Part shown: positions 35,967 to 43,908 of the stretch, in pieces
Layout: each line of letters begins with the position of its first letter
Numbering within the stretch: the first letter of the stretch is position 1
Made by a program: the position numbers and the translations under genes
Source of the DNA: Erwinia rhapontici
Lineage (GTDB): Bacteria > Pseudomonadota > Gammaproteobacteria > Enterobacterales > Enterobacteriaceae
Assembly: GCF_012271765.1 (NCBI RefSeq)
Contig: NZ_VRKO01000018.1
Span: forward strand, 245,604-309,603
Direction: 5' to 3'
DNA: 64,000 nucleotides
Notes under the pieces: model-generated
Database searches by the model: none
Seen by the model: only the letters and a program-made list of their open reading frames with translations
What the model was told of the DNA's origin: nothing

Positions 35967-37070
35967 TCAATGATTCGCTTCTGGCCAGTCGGTGTAGCCC
36001 TTCGCGCCACCGCCGTAATAGGCTTCTTTCGGCGCGATGGTCAGTTCGGCACCATAACGCAGGCGCTTCACCAGGTCCGGGTTGGAAATAAACAGGCGGC
36101 CGAAGGCGACGGCATCAATGATCCCGGCATTACGACGACTGATGGCCATCTCCAGGTCATAGTTGTTGTTACCGATGAACGGGCCGTCGAACTGGGCGCT
36201 CAGCGCATCCATATCCACATCAGCAGGAACTTCACGCGAGGTTGCCGTTGCACCCTCAACAAAGTGCAGATACGCCAGATTAAAGCGATTCAGCTGCTGG
36301 ATCAGATAGCCATACATCGCCATCACATTGCTGTCCGGCGGCGTGTTACCCGCATCAGGGGTCACCGGTGACAGGCGGATGCCAACGCGTTCATTGCCCC
36401 AGATGTTGACGATAGCTTTCGTCACTTCCAGCGTCAGGCGGGCACGGTTTTCAATTGAGCCGCCCCAGTCATCGGTACGTTGGTTAGTGGAATCGCGCAG
36501 GAACTGATCGAGCAGGTAACTATTGGCAGAGTGCACTTCAACACCGTCAAACCCGGCGCGCAGGGCGTTTTCTGCCGCATGCTTGTACTGCTCGATAATG
36601 CCGGGAATTTCGTCTGTTTCGAGCGCGCGCGGCGTGGAAACCGGAACAAAGCCGTTAACGGTGTAGGTCTGGCCTTCAGCTTTGATGGCCGACGGGGCCA
36701 CCGGACGTTCCCCATCAGGCTGAAGCTCAACGCTGGAGAAACGGCCCACGTGCCAGAGCTGGCAGACAATTTTTCCGCCTTCAGCATGAACGGCATCGGT
36801 GACTTTCTTCCAGCCTGCAACCTGTTCTTCACTCCAGATCCCAGGCGTAGCCGCATAGCCACGGCCCTGAGCGGAGATATTGGTCGCTTCTGAAATAATC
36901 AGGCCAGCGCTGGCACGCTGCGCATAGTAAGTCGCATGCAGTTCGTCAGGAATACCCTCTTCGCCATAACGGCTGCGGGTTACCGGCGCCATGACAATAC
37001 GATTCGACAGCTGAAGTTTCCCCATGGCAACGGGTGAAAATAAATCGGTACGGGTGGTGTTATCAGTCAT
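35967..37070 (-). CDS. Old Yellow Enzyme family ene-reductase
   Basis: A 367-residue FMN-dependent alkene reductase. It has MAPVTRSRYGEEGIPDELHATYYAQRA near the N-terminus, the FMN-contacting HVGR near 108, and the substrate-binding pair in VEVHSANSYLLDQFL. That pair is His/Asn (as in morphinone reductase), not His/His as in NemA. The C-terminal VAFGRLFISNPDLV and YYGGGAKGYTDWP are family signatures. It likely reduces reactive enones, maleimides or nitro compounds. It is encoded directly after a NemR-like TetR gene; the operator at 37086 lies in the gap between them. Confidence 0.93.
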   Translation of the reverse strand: MTDNTTRTDLFSPVAMGKLQLSNRIVMAPVTRSRYGEEGIPDELHATYYAQRASAGLIISEATNISAQGRGYAATPGIWSEEQVAGWKKVTDAVHAEGGKIVCQLWHVGRFSSVELQPDGERPVAPSAIKAEGQTYTVNGFVPVSTPRALETDEIPGIIEQYKHAAENALRAGFDGVEVHSANSYLLDQFLRDSTNQRTDDWGGSIENRARLTLEVTKAIVNIWGNERVGIRLSPVTPDAGNTPPDSNVMAMYGYLIQQLNRFNLAYLHFVEGATATSREVPADVDMDALSAQFDGPFIGNNNYDLEMAISRRNAGIIDAVAFGRLFISNPDLVKRLRYGAELTIAPKEAYYGGGAKGYTDWPEANH

Positions 37071-37085
37071 AGATACTCCAAATAG

Positions 37086-37103
37086 TTGACCAGTCGTCTA
37101 GTT
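37086..37103. promoter_or_regulatory. Operator copy 1, upstream of the Old Yellow Enzyme gene
   Basis: TTGACCAGTCGTCTAGTT. It shares 17 consecutive bases with the site at 37732-37748 ahead of the TetR gene itself. The centre is an imperfect palindrome (TTGAC-N5-GTCTA). Confidence 0.72.
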
Positions 37104-37124
37104 AATTGGTGAAAAAAAATGCGG

Positions 37125-37706
37125 CTATCTGAGCAGCCGCTTTGTCGCATTCATTGCTTTGTCGAATGACGTATCCGGGTCGTGAATTTTTGCCATTAGT
37201 GAAGCACCCAGCCAGAGCTGGTAGAGCTCCTCAGCAAGATTTCCTGCATCATCATCACCGGATAATGAGCCATCCTGCTGGCCCTGGCGAATGCATGCCG
37301 AAATTCTCGCCACGATGTCGAGGGTTCCTGTCGCCAGTACACTTCGCATGCTGTCATATTGGTCGCACACTTCCGCACCAAGCTTAACAACAAGGCACTT
37401 ACTTTCCGGCAGGTCGGCACCCTGTGTCGTTTTCCAGAAGGAAAAATAACGCAGCAGCCGCTCGCGGGCGGGTTCGGCACCGCGCAGTTGTTCATCCACC
37501 TGAATAAGGTAGTTGCTGAAATAGTGCTCTAACAACGCCTGAGCAAACTCTTCCTTGGACTGGAAGTAGTAATAAAACGATCCTTTGGGGATCCCGGCGG
37601 CTTTAACAATCTCAGCCAGGCCGACGGCGCTGTAGCCTTTGTGAGTGATCAGCGTTCTGGCCACATCGATGATGTGCTGACGCACGTTAGTCGCGTGTTT
37701 TTTCAT
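37125..37706 (-). CDS. NemR-like TetR-family regulator
   Basis: A 193-residue TetR protein with LAEIVKAAGIPKGSFYYYFQSKEEF as the helix-turn-helix (about 30-54). The SKCLVVKLGAEVCDQYDSMR segment holds two Cys, one at the place of the redox-sensing cysteine of NemR. NemR senses electrophiles and hypochlorite and derepresses nemA; this protein probably does the same for the adjacent ene-reductase and SDR. Identical operators flank the gene on both sides, which fits autoregulation of a TetR-OYE-SDR operon. Confidence 0.9.
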   Translation of the reverse strand: MKKHATNVRQHIIDVARTLITHKGYSAVGLAEIVKAAGIPKGSFYYYFQSKEEFAQALLEHYFSNYLIQVDEQLRGAEPARERLLRYFSFWKTTQGADLPESKCLVVKLGAEVCDQYDSMRSVLATGTLDIVARISACIRQGQQDGSLSGDDDAGNLAEELYQLWLGASLMAKIHDPDTSFDKAMNATKRLLR

Positions 37707-37731
37707 AGTCCGGTTACTGTAAATTAAAAAC

Positions 37732-37748
37732 TGACCAGTCGTCTAGTT
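37732..37748. promoter_or_regulatory. Operator copy 2, upstream of the NemR-like gene
   Basis: TGACCAGTCGTCTAGTT, identical to the site at 37087-37103. It lies 26 bases upstream of the NemR-like start and overlaps the last codons of the upstream TetR gene. Confidence 0.72.
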
Positions 37749-38405
37749 TTGTGTGTAACATTTTGTGCGATCATCATTTGTTCGCTGGCAGAGCAGCCCG
37801 GTAGCATACTGTCCGGTTGTTTTGAGGCTCCGTAGCGTCGCACCGTCTTTAGCTTCAATCGACATCCCTTCCAGCAAGGTGTTGAGAACGGTCGCCAGCG
37901 CGGCGGTATTAGTGTCTGCCGGTAGCTGCTTTTCCCGTACGGCCCTGGTGAGTCGCCTGTTGAATAGATCTTTGCCTTCCTGCCTGAGCACGCTGACCGC
38001 CTTAACAACATCGGCGGACTCCTGCGAAACATTGATGGCCGCAAGCACCACCATGCAACCGCACGGCGCGGAGGGTGAGAGCAGTATATCGGCCGATTCA
38101 CTGAAGAAATTATCAATGGCCTGGTGAATATTCTCTACCTCTTCCAGCCGTTCCCAGGCCGCTTTCCAGTAAACCTTTTCGTAATAGCTCACGGCTTCCA
38201 TAAACAGTTTCGCTTTGTTACCGAAGGCGGAGTAGAGGCTGGGCGGATTGATCTCCATCGCTTCACATAACTCGGCGACTGATGCTGGCTCAAATCCTTT
38301 TCGCCAGAAGATATCCAGTGCGCGGAGCAGGGCTTTATCACGATCAAAACTTCTCGGTCTGCCCTTGGGCTTTCCGCTGGCTGTGTTTACACCTGACATT
38401 TTCAT
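37743..38405 (-). CDS. TetR-family regulator (GRPRSFD type)
   Basis: A 220-residue TetR protein. The N-terminus KGRPRSFDRDKALLRALDIFW and the helix-turn-helix EPASVAELCEAMEINPPSLYSAFGNKAKLF are typical of the group whose operators read TAGTGATCACTA. The effector domain holds SAPCGCMVV. It is divergent from the NTF2-like gene at 38610; two such operators lie in the plus-strand promoter, so it should repress the NTF2-remnant-flavin reductase transcription unit. The ribosome-binding site is weak. Confidence 0.9.
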   Translation of the reverse strand: MKMSGVNTASGKPKGRPRSFDRDKALLRALDIFWRKGFEPASVAELCEAMEINPPSLYSAFGNKAKLFMEAVSYYEKVYWKAAWERLEEVENIHQAIDNFFSESADILLSPSAPCGCMVVLAAINVSQESADVVKAVSVLRQEGKDLFNRRLTRAVREKQLPADTNTAALATVLNTLLEGMSIEAKDGATLRSLKTTGQYATGLLCQRTNDDRTKCYTQN

Positions 38406-38427
38406 TTCTGGGTTCTCAATCTATCGC

Positions 38428-38482
38428 TTGACACTTTACATAGTGATCACTATACAATAATAACATTACTTAGTGAGCACTA
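38428..38482 (+). promoter_or_regulatory. Strong promoter with two TetR operators
   Basis: TTGACA (38428-38433), a 17-base spacer and TATACA (38451-38456) form a near-consensus promoter reading toward 38610. The perfect palindrome TAGTGATCACTA (38441-38452) overlaps the spacer and -10. A second site, TAGTGAGCACTA (38471-38482), is centred 30 bases away, three helical turns. Confidence 0.82.
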
Positions 38483-38609
38483 CAAAAATAGGGCCAGCAC
38501 GTGAACGTCACCGTGCTGGGTCTGGTGCTCCTTTATCTGCTGCAGCGATGCATCAGGCAAAAGACGGGTATCTGAACGGATACCCGGTTTATCACTACGG
38601 AGAAAGAAA

Positions 38610-38993
38610 ATGAGCGAAATAACTTACGTGCAGGATTACAACGCCATTGTGGCTGTACTTAATCAGTACAACGAAGGCGGTAAACAGGCTAAGAGCGAGA
38701 TCATGAAGCCCGCTTTTAGTGAACAGGCCACCATTTTTGGCACTGACGGCGACGGTAACCTCACCGGCGGCCCCATCCAGGGGTTGTTCGACGTTATTGA
38801 CCGCGATTTCCGTCCCTCTCCTGAGGCGAAGGCCGCTATCGTTCGCGTGGATATCGTCGGAACCGCAGCCAGCGCACGCATTGATACCGATGACATTTCA
38901 GGCTTCCGCTTCACCGACTTTTTCAATCTTCTGAAGGTGAACGGCAGCTGGACCGTGGTCAGCAAGATTTACCATACCCACGTCGCATCCTGA
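38610..38993 (+). CDS. NTF2-like (lumazine-binding-2/SnoaL-type) protein, paralog 1
   Basis: A 127-residue cytoplasmic cone-fold protein: YVQDYNAIVAVLNQYNEGGKQAKSEIMKPAFS, GGPIQGLFDVIDRDFRPSP and FTDFFNLLKVNGSWTVVSKIYHTH. This is the putative lumazine-binding NTF2-like family. Function unknown; such proteins often accompany flavin enzymes. First gene behind the TAGTGATCACTA-controlled promoter, followed by an SRPBCC remnant and a flavin reductase. Two paralogs on the other strand are at 39990 and 41858. Confidence 0.87.
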   Translation: MSEITYVQDYNAIVAVLNQYNEGGKQAKSEIMKPAFSEQATIFGTDGDGNLTGGPIQGLFDVIDRDFRPSPEAKAAIVRVDIVGTAASARIDTDDISGFRFTDFFNLLKVNGSWTVVSKIYHTHVAS

Positions 38994-39015
38994 TATCCAT
39001 TTGGTCAGCTCACTG

Positions 39016-39255
39016 ATGCAGCCTGCAAGCACTACCGGACTCGTCGGTAGCCATGTGCTGGAGCTGGAGCTGGCCAGCTCAGCCTTGCGTACGGTGAGCC
39101 TGATTCTGCTGACGGGAAAAGAGGAAACTGTCATTGTGTGGCAGGCCAGTTTTGAAGCCCGCTCGCGCGGTGAAACGCAAAAGATGGAAGACGTCGTTAT
39201 GCATCTCATCATGTCAGGGCATAACAGCCTGTCCGATTATCTACAGCAACAGTGA
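39016..39255 (+). pseudogene. Probable SRPBCC (polyketide-cyclase-like) remnant
   Basis: The short frame ends ETVIVWQASFEARSRGETQKMEDVVMHLIMSG...LSDYLQQQ. This follows the C-terminal pattern of SRPBCC proteins (a Trp-containing strand, then a long helix ending in Leu). The N-terminal two thirds of that fold are missing and there is no convincing ribosome-binding site. I read it as a 5'-deleted gene between the NTF2 and flavin reductase genes; a small intact protein is possible. Confidence 0.4.
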
Positions 39256-39277
39256 ATACTGAGGAGACCGTCTGAAA

Positions 39278-39886
39278 ATGAACGATTACATCCAGCCTGT
39301 TGAACTGGCAAAGGCATATCGTCTGATTAATCATGGCCCGACAACGCTGGTTTCGGCGCAGCATGACGGAACGGAAAACGTCATGGCTGCGTCATGGGTT
39401 TGTGCGCTGGATTATGGGCCAGCGCGATTGACCGTTGTCCTTGATAAGGCGACCTTCACCCGCGCGCTGATTGAGCAGAGCGGGCACTTTATGATTCAGG
39501 TACCGATCGCATCACAGGCTCCGCTGGTACATCATCTGGGCTCACAATCCTTCTTCAGCGATAAGGACAAACTGGCCCGTTCAGGCGCGACGCTTTTTCA
39601 CCTTCCTGACGTAGATGCACCACTGGTTTCTGGATGTGCCGCCTGGCTTTACTGCGAGCTTATCCCCGAAGAGCATAACCAGCAGGCCTATGATTTGTTT
39701 ATTGGCGAGATCAAGGCAGCGTGGGCTGACACGCGCATTTTCAGGGACGGACACTGGCAGTTTGAACACGCGTCTTCAGACTGGCGAAGCCTGCACTATA
39801 TTGCCGGCGGACATTTCTACACCACCGGCGAGGTGCTTGAGGTGTCGGATGTCCCTTCAGACACGCCGGGTGCTCCGCAGGGCTGA
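39278..39886 (+). CDS. Flavin reductase family protein
   Basis: A 202-residue FMN-binding split-barrel protein (DIM6/NTAB, flavoredoxin type): NHGPTTLVSAQHDGTENVMAASWVCAL at the N-terminus is the flavin-binding strand pair. It may supply reduced flavin to an oxygenase or act directly as a reductase. Preceded by a GAGG ribosome-binding site and by the remnant above. The final residues SDTPGAPQG look like an untidy, possibly altered end. Confidence 0.88.
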   Translation: MNDYIQPVELAKAYRLINHGPTTLVSAQHDGTENVMAASWVCALDYGPARLTVVLDKATFTRALIEQSGHFMIQVPIASQAPLVHHLGSQSFFSDKDKLARSGATLFHLPDVDAPLVSGCAAWLYCELIPEEHNQQAYDLFIGEIKAAWADTRIFRDGHWQFEHASSDWRSLHYIAGGHFYTTGEVLEVSDVPSDTPGAPQG

Positions 39887-39989
39887 AAATGCAAGTGATG
39901 TCCGTCACAACTTACCTCTCTTCTGGCCACGCGGTTCATGCCTGGCCAAAGAATACGTTTTTTCAAATGCGCTTTACGTCATCTTCCAT

Positions 39990-40490
39990 TTACTGATTTG
40001 GGTGTGTGTAAAAAATCTTGCTGACCACAGTCCATTTGCCTTCGACCTTTAGCAGATGGAAGAAGTCGGTGAACGAGATGCCAGACATGTCGTTGGCGTC
40101 GATACGGGCGCTAGCCGCCGAACCAACGATCTCGATGCGGGTGATCGCGGCCTGGGCGTCTGGAGAGGGTCTGAAATCCTTGTCGATCCCATTGAACAGG
40201 CCTTGAATCGGCCCACCTACCAACTTGCCATCGTCGCCAACGCTGAACATAGTCGCATTCTTGCTGAATGCTGGCTTCATGATGCTGCTCTTGGCCTGCT
40301 TGCAGCCCTCTATGTATTTGTTTAGCACTTCGGTTATGGCCTTATATTCTTGTACATATGCAGGCCCGCTCAGGGTTTGATCACTGATAACGTGTTGGTC
40401 GCGCAGTAGTTGTTGTTCTGCTTGAGCTGTCGCGCTTAAGCCCGTAACCATTGCGACGAAAAATAACGATTTAAGAATGGTTGTTTTCAA
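39990..40490 (-). CDS. Exported NTF2-like protein, paralog 2
   Basis: A 166-residue protein with a signal peptide (LKTTILKSLFFVAMVTGLSA, cleaved after TAQA) followed by the same NTF2-like domain as paralogs 1 and 3 (YVQEYKAITEVLNKYIEGC...). The start is a TTG at 40490 with AGGAGC 6 bases upstream; no ATG gives a proper signal peptide. Bases 40051-40169 are identical to 41919-42037 in paralog 3. Exported versions are unusual for the family. It lies downstream of the esterase gene, 172 bases away, on the same strand. Confidence 0.85.
   Translation of the reverse strand: MKTTILKSLFFVAMVTGLSATAQAEQQLLRDQHVISDQTLSGPAYVQEYKAITEVLNKYIEGCKQAKSSIMKPAFSKNATMFSVGDDGKLVGGPIQGLFNGIDKDFRPSPDAQAAITRIEIVGSAASARIDANDMSGISFTDFFHLLKVEGKWTVVSKIFYTHPNQ
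40051..40169 (-). repeat. 119-bp block identical to 41919-42037
   Basis: An exact direct repeat of 119 bases, internal to the coding parts of NTF2 paralogs 2 and 3. The flanking parts of the two genes differ clearly, so the identical block points to recent duplication followed by divergence, or to gene conversion. Confidence 0.92.
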
Positions 40491-40662
40491 TTGGTTGCTC
40501 CTAACGAAGGGTGGCACATACTGATTAATAGTCAGTTGTAAAAAAGCATCAGACATCCCAATAACCTTTCTGCCGCTCTAGTCTCGTAATGAATTGAGTG
40601 GTCTATTTACAGTTATGAATGCCGCAGCATTGCCTGGGCCGACGGGTTCCTGGGATTTAAAA

Positions 40663-41682
40663 TTACTTGCTGAGGTTATTCTTGAGTTCCTGAGATGCCT
40701 GCGCGATTGCAGTGCGGGGCGCCGGAAGGTGGCTGAACGCATTCGACAAACCAAAATCATGAATCATGCCGTTGTAGCGCACTGTTTTCACTTGCACACC
40801 CGCGGCGTCGAGCTTACGACCGTAAGCTTCGGCTTCGTCACGCAGTACATCAAATTCGGCAGTCTGGATCAGCGTAGGAGGCAAGCCCTCCAATTGCCCG
40901 GCCGTCGCCTGCAGCGGCGAAGCGTAAATCTGCTTGCGTGCCCTGGCGTCGGTTGTGTAATTGTCCCAGAACCAGACCATCAAGTCCTTCGTCAGGAAGT
41001 ATCCGTTGGCAAACTTCTTATACGACGGCGTATCGAAATTTGCATCCGTCACCGGACACAGTAAAACTTGCGCACGCAGTGCAGGTGAACCCTTCTCGTT
41101 CGCCATCAAGGCAACCGCGGCGGCCAGGTTGCCGCCAGCGCTATTGCCAGCCACTGCGAGTCGACTGCCGTCTACGTTAATCTCCCTGCCATGCTGGGCC
41201 ACCCATTGTGTCGCGGCATAGGCTTGCTCAATGGCGACGCCGTATCCCATCTCAGGCGACAGGCTGTAGTTGACGAAAACAGCCACAGTACCAGAGCCTT
41301 CCACCAGGTCACGTACTAGCCGTTCATGGGTCGGGAAGTCCCCCAGCACCCAGCCACCGCCGTGAAAGTACATGAACGCGGGAAGGGTCTTCTGTTGGCT
41401 GCCTGTAGGGCGCACGATGGTCAGTTTTAGATCGCTGTCATTGAAACGAATCGTCTTCTCGCTGACATCAGCAGCAGGCAAGGCCACGTTGGGGGCGGTC
41501 TGGGCAGCCAACAGCGCACTACGGGCTTCGGTCGGTGTCATGTTGTCGAGCGTCTGACCGCCTTCAAGGGATTTCAAGAATTTTGCTACGTTATGTTCTA
41601 CGCCGGGCCGATCTACTGCAGAAGCGATTCCAGGCGACAAAGCCACGATGGAAAGGGCGAAAGCAGAGGTGACAGTTTTCAT
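40663..41682 (-). CDS. Exported HSL-family esterase/lipase
   Basis: A 339-residue alpha/beta hydrolase with signal peptide MKTVTSAFALSIVALSPGIASA. The HSL oxyanion motif HGGGWVLGD lies near residue 107, the nucleophile is in GNSAGGN (Ser about 181), the Asp in EFDVLRDEAEAY and the His in MIHDFG. It hydrolyses short acyl esters by family, in the periplasm by its signal. It lies between two NTF2 paralogs on the same strand. The base composition and the signal-bearing set suggest this block was acquired together. Confidence 0.9.
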   Translation of the reverse strand: MKTVTSAFALSIVALSPGIASAVDRPGVEHNVAKFLKSLEGGQTLDNMTPTEARSALLAAQTAPNVALPAADVSEKTIRFNDSDLKLTIVRPTGSQQKTLPAFMYFHGGGWVLGDFPTHERLVRDLVEGSGTVAVFVNYSLSPEMGYGVAIEQAYAATQWVAQHGREINVDGSRLAVAGNSAGGNLAAAVALMANEKGSPALRAQVLLCPVTDANFDTPSYKKFANGYFLTKDLMVWFWDNYTTDARARKQIYASPLQATAGQLEGLPPTLIQTAEFDVLRDEAEAYGRKLDAAGVQVKTVRYNGMIHDFGLSNAFSHLPAPRTAIAQASQELKNNLSK

Positions 41683-41857
41683 GATGTTGCCTTGGTATGT
41701 GTAATTAAAGAACGACTTGTTTGATTACTTTGGTGCGCCTTCAGTCAGGCGATCGAAGACAGCGACTTCATTGCGATATACAGGATTCACAGTTACAGCG
41801 CCGCTCGACTGCAAAAACACGACAGACAGGACTGGAAGCGTCATCTGCTGTGAGCAT

Positions 41858-42241
41858 TCAAGGTGCAACGTGGGTGTGGAATATTTTGCTGACAACGGTC
41901 CACTCGCCATCGACTTTCAGCAGATGGAAGAAGTCGGTGAACGAGATGCCAGACATGTCGTTGGCGTCGATACGGGCGCTAGCCGCCGAACCAACGATCT
42001 CGATGCGGGTGATCGCGGCCTGGGCGTCTGGAGAGGGGGTAAAACCGTTGTCGATTCCATCAAACAGGATTGGAATCGCGCCGCCAGCGAGCTGACCATC
42101 GTCATCGACGCTGAACATCGTGGCTTGCTTACTGAATGCTGGCTTCATAATGCTGCTTTTGGCCTGTTTGCAGCCCTCAATGTACTGGTTCAGCACCTCG
42201 TTGATGGCTTGGTATTCGTGCACGTAAGTCGGCTTGTTCAT
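41858..42241 (-). CDS. NTF2-like protein, paralog 3
   Basis: A 127-residue cytoplasmic NTF2-like protein starting MNKPTYVHEYQAINEVLNQY, with an AGGAG site 7 bases before the ATG at 42241. Much closer to paralog 2 than to paralog 1, with a 119-bp identical block at 41919-42037. It follows the YqjM-type ene-reductase gene by 86 bases on the same strand. The 41683-41857 stretch between it and the esterase contains no feature I can support. Confidence 0.87.
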   Translation of the reverse strand: MNKPTYVHEYQAINEVLNQYIEGCKQAKSSIMKPAFSKQATMFSVDDDGQLAGGAIPILFDGIDNGFTPSPDAQAAITRIEIVGSAASARIDANDMSGISFTDFFHLLKVDGEWTVVSKIFHTHVAP

Positions 42242-42327
42242 GTCATTACTCCTGGTTGTTAATTCGAGTCGCAGCAATATCAGTGCCATTTTGCAAATGA
42301 CGCACCTGGGCTTCGAAGGCTTTCAAC

Positions 42328-43404
42328 TTAACGCTCTACAGTGCTCTCTAGTTCAGCTGCTGGCTGACGTGGCTGAGAACGTTGCCAGCCTGAACCATAA
42401 CGCGTGTACTGCGCCGGAACCGGAAGTTCGACATTCAGATTATCCGCAGCTGTACGTGCCCAGAACGGATCTTTGAGCATATCGCGACCCACCAGAATGA
42501 TATCGGCGCGACCGTTCTGCAAAATCTCTTCAGCCTGACGACCTGTTTCGATCAGACCGACTGCACCGGTTTTGATATCCAACTCGCGGCGCAGCAACTC
42601 AGCAGCCGGTACCTGATAACCGGGATAGGTAGTTACCGGCACCATGGCGATCCCACCGCTTGAGCAGTCGAGTAAATCAATACCTTGCTCTTTCATCCAT
42701 TTCCCATATATCAGGAAGTCTTCTGGACGGTTACCACCTTCCACATAATCAGTCGTGGAAATACGCAGGAACAGCGGGCCTTTCCACTCACTGCGTACCG
42801 CATCGATAACTTCACGCATAATGCGGTAGCGGTTTTCGTGGCTTCCTCCGTACTCGTCGGTACGGTTGTTAGCCAGCGGAGACAGGAACTGATTCAGCAA
42901 ATAACCATGCGCACCGTGAATCTCGATAACGTCGAAACCGGCTTCACGTGCACGACGCGTACTCTGGCGGAAAGCTTCTACAACCTCTTTGATCTGCTCA
43001 ATGCTCATGGACTGCGGTACGCGGGACTGCGGCGTGAAAGGAATCGATGAAGGCGCGATTGACGGCAGGTCAATACCCAGTTGACGACCAGCATGACCGA
43101 TTTGCGCGCCGGCTTTCCCACCAAAACGATGAATAGCGTCGGTTACGCGAGACAGCCCTTCAACGTGGCTGTCGTCCCAAATACCAATGTCGCCCGGGCC
43201 AATCGGGCCATTTGGCAATACGGAGGCGGTTTCCAGCATGATCAATCCCGCGCCGCCCAAGGCCCGCGAGCCGTAATGAATAACGTGGAAATCGTTAACA
43301 TGGCCGTCCTCAGAAGCAGAGTGCATGCACATCGGGGACATGGCTATACGGTTACGGAATTCAACGCCATTAATGGTAATGGGCTCAAAAAGTAAAGCTG
43401 ACAT
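42328..43404 (-). CDS. YqjM/NamA-type NADPH-dependent ene-reductase (Old Yellow Enzyme)
   Basis: A 358-residue thermophilic-like OYE: NRIAMSPMCMHSASEDG with the redox-tuning Cys near residue 26, AQIGHAGR near 102, the His pair in IEIHGAHGYLLNQFLSPLANNRTDEYGGS, and IILVGRDMLKDPFWA. At the place of YqjM Tyr28 there is a His (MCMH rather than MCMY), which could change substrate or flavin tuning. The ATG at 43404 follows GGAGAAG. It is divergent from an HxlR regulator, a common arrangement for quinone- or electrophile-induced genes. Confidence 0.93.
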   Translation of the reverse strand: MSALLFEPITINGVEFRNRIAMSPMCMHSASEDGHVNDFHVIHYGSRALGGAGLIMLETASVLPNGPIGPGDIGIWDDSHVEGLSRVTDAIHRFGGKAGAQIGHAGRQLGIDLPSIAPSSIPFTPQSRVPQSMSIEQIKEVVEAFRQSTRRAREAGFDVIEIHGAHGYLLNQFLSPLANNRTDEYGGSHENRYRIMREVIDAVRSEWKGPLFLRISTTDYVEGGNRPEDFLIYGKWMKEQGIDLLDCSSGGIAMVPVTTYPGYQVPAAELLRRELDIKTGAVGLIETGRQAEEILQNGRADIILVGRDMLKDPFWARTAADNLNVELPVPAQYTRYGSGWQRSQPRQPAAELESTVER

Positions 43405-43490
43405 TTCTTCTCCAGAAAGTGTTTTATATTTGACCCGCTCAAAGTACCATGCGGTCATCTTTAGTAAATACGCTAAAAAAAAGCACCTAC

Positions 43491-43504
43491 TTACCAAAAG
43501 GTAA
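43491..43504. promoter_or_regulatory. Candidate HxlR operator
   Basis: TTACC-AAAA-GGTAA is a perfect 14-bp palindrome, 2 bases before the HxlR start codon and 86 bases from the divergent ene-reductase. It includes the probable ribosome-binding site, so binding would shut off the regulator itself. Confidence 0.55.
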
Positions 43505-43506
43505 CC

Positions 43507-43908
43507 GTGAAAATTATGACAAAATTACGTAATTATAACTGCGCACCGGGATGTTCGATGGAAGCGGCTCTTCACATCATGGGGGGAAAGTGGAAAGGGG
43601 TGATCCTCTATCATCTCTTTAAGGACGGTACACAGCGTTTCAGTGAGCTTCAGCGATCTATGACCACTATCAATCAGCGGCTACTGACGAAGCAGTTACG
43701 CGAGCTTGAGGAGGATGGTCTGATCCTGCGAAAGGTTTATCCTGTTGTTCCGCCTAAAGTAGAGTATTCGTTGAGTGAGGAAGGTCGTGAGCTCAACAAG
43801 ATCGTCATGGATTTAAGTATCTGGGGCAGAAAGTGGCTCGAGAGACGCGGTCTTAAAACCGCAGTGCAAGAAGATATGGATGAGCTAAAAGTTATTCTGG
43901 GCGAATAA
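43507..43908 (+). CDS. HxlR-family transcriptional regulator
   Basis: A 133-residue winged-helix protein: CSMEAALHIMGGKWKGVILYHLF (with the Cys near residue 16 used as thiol sensor in YodB/HypR relatives), GTQRFSELQRSMTTINQRLLTKQLRELEEDGLI (recognition helix and wing). The start may be GTG at 43507, which has AAAGG 5 bases upstream, or ATG at 43516. It is divergent from the YqjM-type reductase, which it probably regulates in response to quinones or other electrophiles. Its 3' end overlaps the convergent next gene by 17 bases. Confidence 0.9.
   Translation: MKIMTKLRNYNCAPGCSMEAALHIMGGKWKGVILYHLFKDGTQRFSELQRSMTTINQRLLTKQLRELEEDGLILRKVYPVVPPKVEYSLSEEGRELNKIVMDLSIWGRKWLERRGLKTAVQEDMDELKVILGE

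Noticed and set aside
41725..41910. Minus-strand open frame between NTF2 paralog 3 and the esterase
   Set aside because: Overlaps the coding end of paralog 3 and has no start signal; might be a remnant but cannot be supported.
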